Assembly: GCA_018398805.1 (NCBI GenBank)
Contig: JAGFBZ010002337.1
Coordinates: 62,001-126,000 of the forward strand
DNA length: 64,000 bases
Reading direction: 5' to 3'
Source of the DNA: Hirundichthys speculiger
Taxonomy: Eukaryota; Chordata; Actinopteri; Beloniformes; Exocoetidae
This document shows positions 61,501-64,000 of the stretch, one piece after another. The notes beneath the pieces were generated by a model. The model was not told where the DNA came from. It ran no database searches and was given only the letters and a program-made list of their open reading frames with translations. Every line of letters starts with the position of its first letter. Position 1 is the stretch's first letter. The translations under genes were made by a program, and so were the position numbers.

Positions 61501-64000
61501 GATGTGGCGCGACTGGGAATGATGTGGGCGACTGGGAATGATGTGTGCTGACTGGGAATGATGTGGCGACTGGGAATGATGAATGATGTGGCGACTGGGA
61601 ATGATGTGGCGACTGGGAATGATGTGGCTGGGACTGGATGATGCGACTGGGAATGATGTGGCGACTGGGAATGAATGAGGCAACTGGGAATGAATGATGT
61701 GGCGACTGGGAATGATGTGATGGGAATGATGGCGACTGGGAATGATGTGCGACTGGGAATGACGACTGGGAATGATGCGGCGACTGGGAATGATGAGGCG
61801 ACTGGGATGAAATGAATGTGGCGACTGGGAATGATGTAGCGACTGGGAATGATGATGCGACTGGGAATGATGTGGCGACTGGGAATGATGTAGGCGACTG
61901 GGAATGATGTGGAATGGGATGTGGAATGATGTGAGTGGCGAACTGGGAATGATGTGGCGACTGGGAATGATGGGTGGGACTGGGGAATGATGTGGGACTG
62001 GGAATGATGAGAGTGCGACTGGGAATGATGTGGCAACTGGGAATGATGTGGGACTGGGAATGATGGGAATGGGATGTGTGGCAACTGGGAATGATGTGGC
62101 GACTGGGAATGATGTGTGTGCGACTGGGAATGATGTGGCGACTGGGATGATGATGTGAGCGACTGGGAATGATTTGTGGCGACTGGGAATGATGTGGCGA
62201 CTGGGAATGATGTTGTGTGGACTGGGAATGATGTTGTGATGTAGCGACTGGGAATGATGTGGCGACTGGGAATGATGTGGCGAACTGGGAATGATGTGGC
62301 GGGAATGACGACTGGGAATGATGTGGAAACTGGGAATGATGTGGACTGGGATGATGGACTGGGAATGAATGTGGCGACTGGGAATGATGTGGTTGATGGC
62401 GACTGGGAATGATGGACTGGGAATGATGAGGCGACTGGGAATGATGTTGCGACGGGACTGGGGAATGAGGGGCGACTGGGAAATGATGTGGGGAATGATG
62501 CGACTGGGAATGATGTAGGCGACTGGGAATGATGTGGCAAACTGGGAATGATGTGGCGACTGGGAATGGGAATGATGATGGGCGACTGGGAATGATGAGG
62601 TGGCGACTGGGAATGATGTGGCAACTGGGAATGATGTGGCGAAACTGGGAAATGATGTGAGCGGCAACTGGGAATGATGGCGATGATGAGGCGACTGGGA
62701 ATGATGTGTGACTGGGATGGCGAATGGGAATGATGTGGCGACTGGGAATGATGCGGACTGGGAATTTGTGGCGACTGGGAATGATGTGGGAATGAGACTG
62801 AATGATGCGACTGGGAATGATGTGGCGAATGGGGAATGATGTAGGGACGGGAATGGGAATGATGTGGGCGACTGGGAATGATGTAGAATGATGTGGGAAT
62901 GATGTGGGCGACTGGGAATGATGTGGCGACTGGGAATGATGTGGCGACTGGGAATGATTGTGGCGACTGGGAATGATGTTGCGGCGACTGGGAATGATGT
63001 GCTGAATGGGAATGATGTGCGACTGGGAATGATGCGGCGACTGGGAATGATGTGCTGACTGGGAATGATGTGGCGACTGGGAATGATGAGGCAACTGGGA
63101 ATGATGTAGCGACTGGGAATGAGTTGTAGCGACTGGGAATGATGTGTGTAGCGACTGGGAATGATGCGGTGACTGGGAATGATGTGAGATGGGAAATGAT
63201 GTGGCGAATGATGGGCGGGGAATGATGGAATGATGGGAATGATGTGGCGACTGGGAATGATGTGGCGACTGGGACTGGGAATGATGTGGCGACTGGGAAT
63301 GATGTGCGACTGGGAATGATGTGGCGACTGGGAATGATGAGTGGGAACTGGGAATGATTGTGGCGACTGGGAATGATGTGGGCGAATGTGATGCTGACTG
63401 GGAATGATGCGGCGACTGGGAATGATGAGGCGACTGGGAATGATGTGGCGACTGGGAATGATGTAGCGACTGGGAATGATGTAGCGACTGGGAATGATGA
63501 GGCGACTGGGAATGATGTGGCAACTGGGAATGATGTGGCAACTGGGAATGATGAGGCGACTGGGAATGATGAGGCGACTGGGAATGATGTGGCAACTGGG
63601 AATGATGTGGCAACTGGGAATGATGTGGCAACTGGGAATGATGAGGCAACTGGGAATGATGAGGCGACTGGGAATGATGTGGCTACTGGGAATGATGTGG
63701 CGACTGGGAATGATGGGAATGATTGTGCGACTGGGAATGATGTGGCAACTGGGAATGATGTAGCGACTGGGAATGATGTAGCGACTGGGAATGATGTAGC
63801 GACTGGGAATGATGAGGCGACTGGGAATGATGTAGCGACTGGGAATGATGTGGCAACTGGGAATGAATCCAAGCAACCTGGGAATGATGTAGTGACTGGG
63901 AATGATGTAGCGACTGGGAATGATGTGGCGACTGGGAATGATGTGGCAACTGGGAATGATGCGGCGACTGGGAATGATGCGGCGACGGGGAATGATGTGG
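58502..64000 (+). repeat. 18-bp minisatellite array, runs off the window
   Basis: The unit is GGGAATGATGTGGCGACT with variants (GTAGCGACT, GCGGCGACT, GAGGCAACT). About 300 units are present to the right edge. Regular stretches (e.g. 59316-59560, 63400-63990) alternate with stretches full of small insertions and deletions (about 59830-63400). The unit length is a multiple of three and has no stop in any minus-strand frame, so all three frames stay open for over 5 kb. No gene signals (no splice sites, no non-repeat protein text). Confidence 0.95.

Noticed and set aside
58430..63949. Three giant minus-strand frames (about 1740-1800 codons) and the shorter plus-strand frames over the array
   Set aside because: They are translations of an 18-bp tandem repeat without stops in those frames; text is only permuted HHSQSP/IIPSRH/SFPVAT or GNDVAT, with no splice or start evidence.
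58502..64000. CRISPR array
   Set aside because: No unique spacers between repeats; units are contiguous, and the genome is eukaryotic.

Overview
The window is vertebrate nuclear DNA, most likely from a ray-finned (teleost) fish. The genes have short exons with GT/AG introns and vertebrate protein families. The intergenic DNA is AT-rich and full of fish-type DNA transposons (Tc1/mariner, hAT, piggyBac-like, MITEs) and LINE tails. I cannot name the species from sequence alone.

Six genes are supported, all on the minus strand. From right to left (transcription order) they are rgs18 (54760-51406), rgs21-like (43204-42495), rgs13-like (35142-34187), rgs2-like (24511-23458), ro60/trove2 (18363-4532) and the first coding exon of cdc73 (2532-2402), which continues off the left edge. 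This is the order of the human 1q31 block RGS18-RGS21-RGS1-RGS13-RGS2-UCHL5-RO60-GLRX2-CDC73. I could not find rgs1, uchl5 or glrx2. I rebuilt every coding sequence exon by exon from splice sites and reading phase. The resulting lengths (236, 150 after one frame correction, 185, 209 and 537 aa) match family lengths. The four RGS genes encode small R4-class GTPase-activating proteins for heterotrimeric G-protein alpha subunits. Ro60 is the ring-shaped Y-RNA and misfolded-RNA binding protein. Cdc73 is a PAF1-complex subunit.

The rgs21-like gene has one extra base in a homopolymer of its RGS-box exon (168 nt against 167 nt in the three sister genes). This is either a lesion or an assembly error.

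Layout: 1-2.4 kb, cdc73 intron with a decayed Tc1 element carrying a nested MITE; 2.4-21.9 kb, cdc73 exon 1, ro60, and a large set of transposons inside ro60 introns; 23.4-24.8 kb, rgs2; 24.8-34.1 kb, intergenic with an integrase-like transposon at 28.8-30.1 kb; 34.2-35.3 kb, rgs13-like; 36.9-41.8 kb, MITEs; 42.5-43.2 kb, rgs21-like; 44.8-45.6 kb, hAT element; 51.4-54.9 kb, rgs18; 55-58.4 kb, simple repeats. From about 58.5 kb to the right edge lies an 18-bp minisatellite that keeps all three minus-strand frames open for more than 5 kb but is not a gene.

I found no clearly novel biochemical system. The most notable points are the frame lesion in rgs21, the residue changes in rgs2 and ro60, a triple-nested transposon with clean target duplications, a young MITE family, and the minisatellite with a palindrome at its edge.
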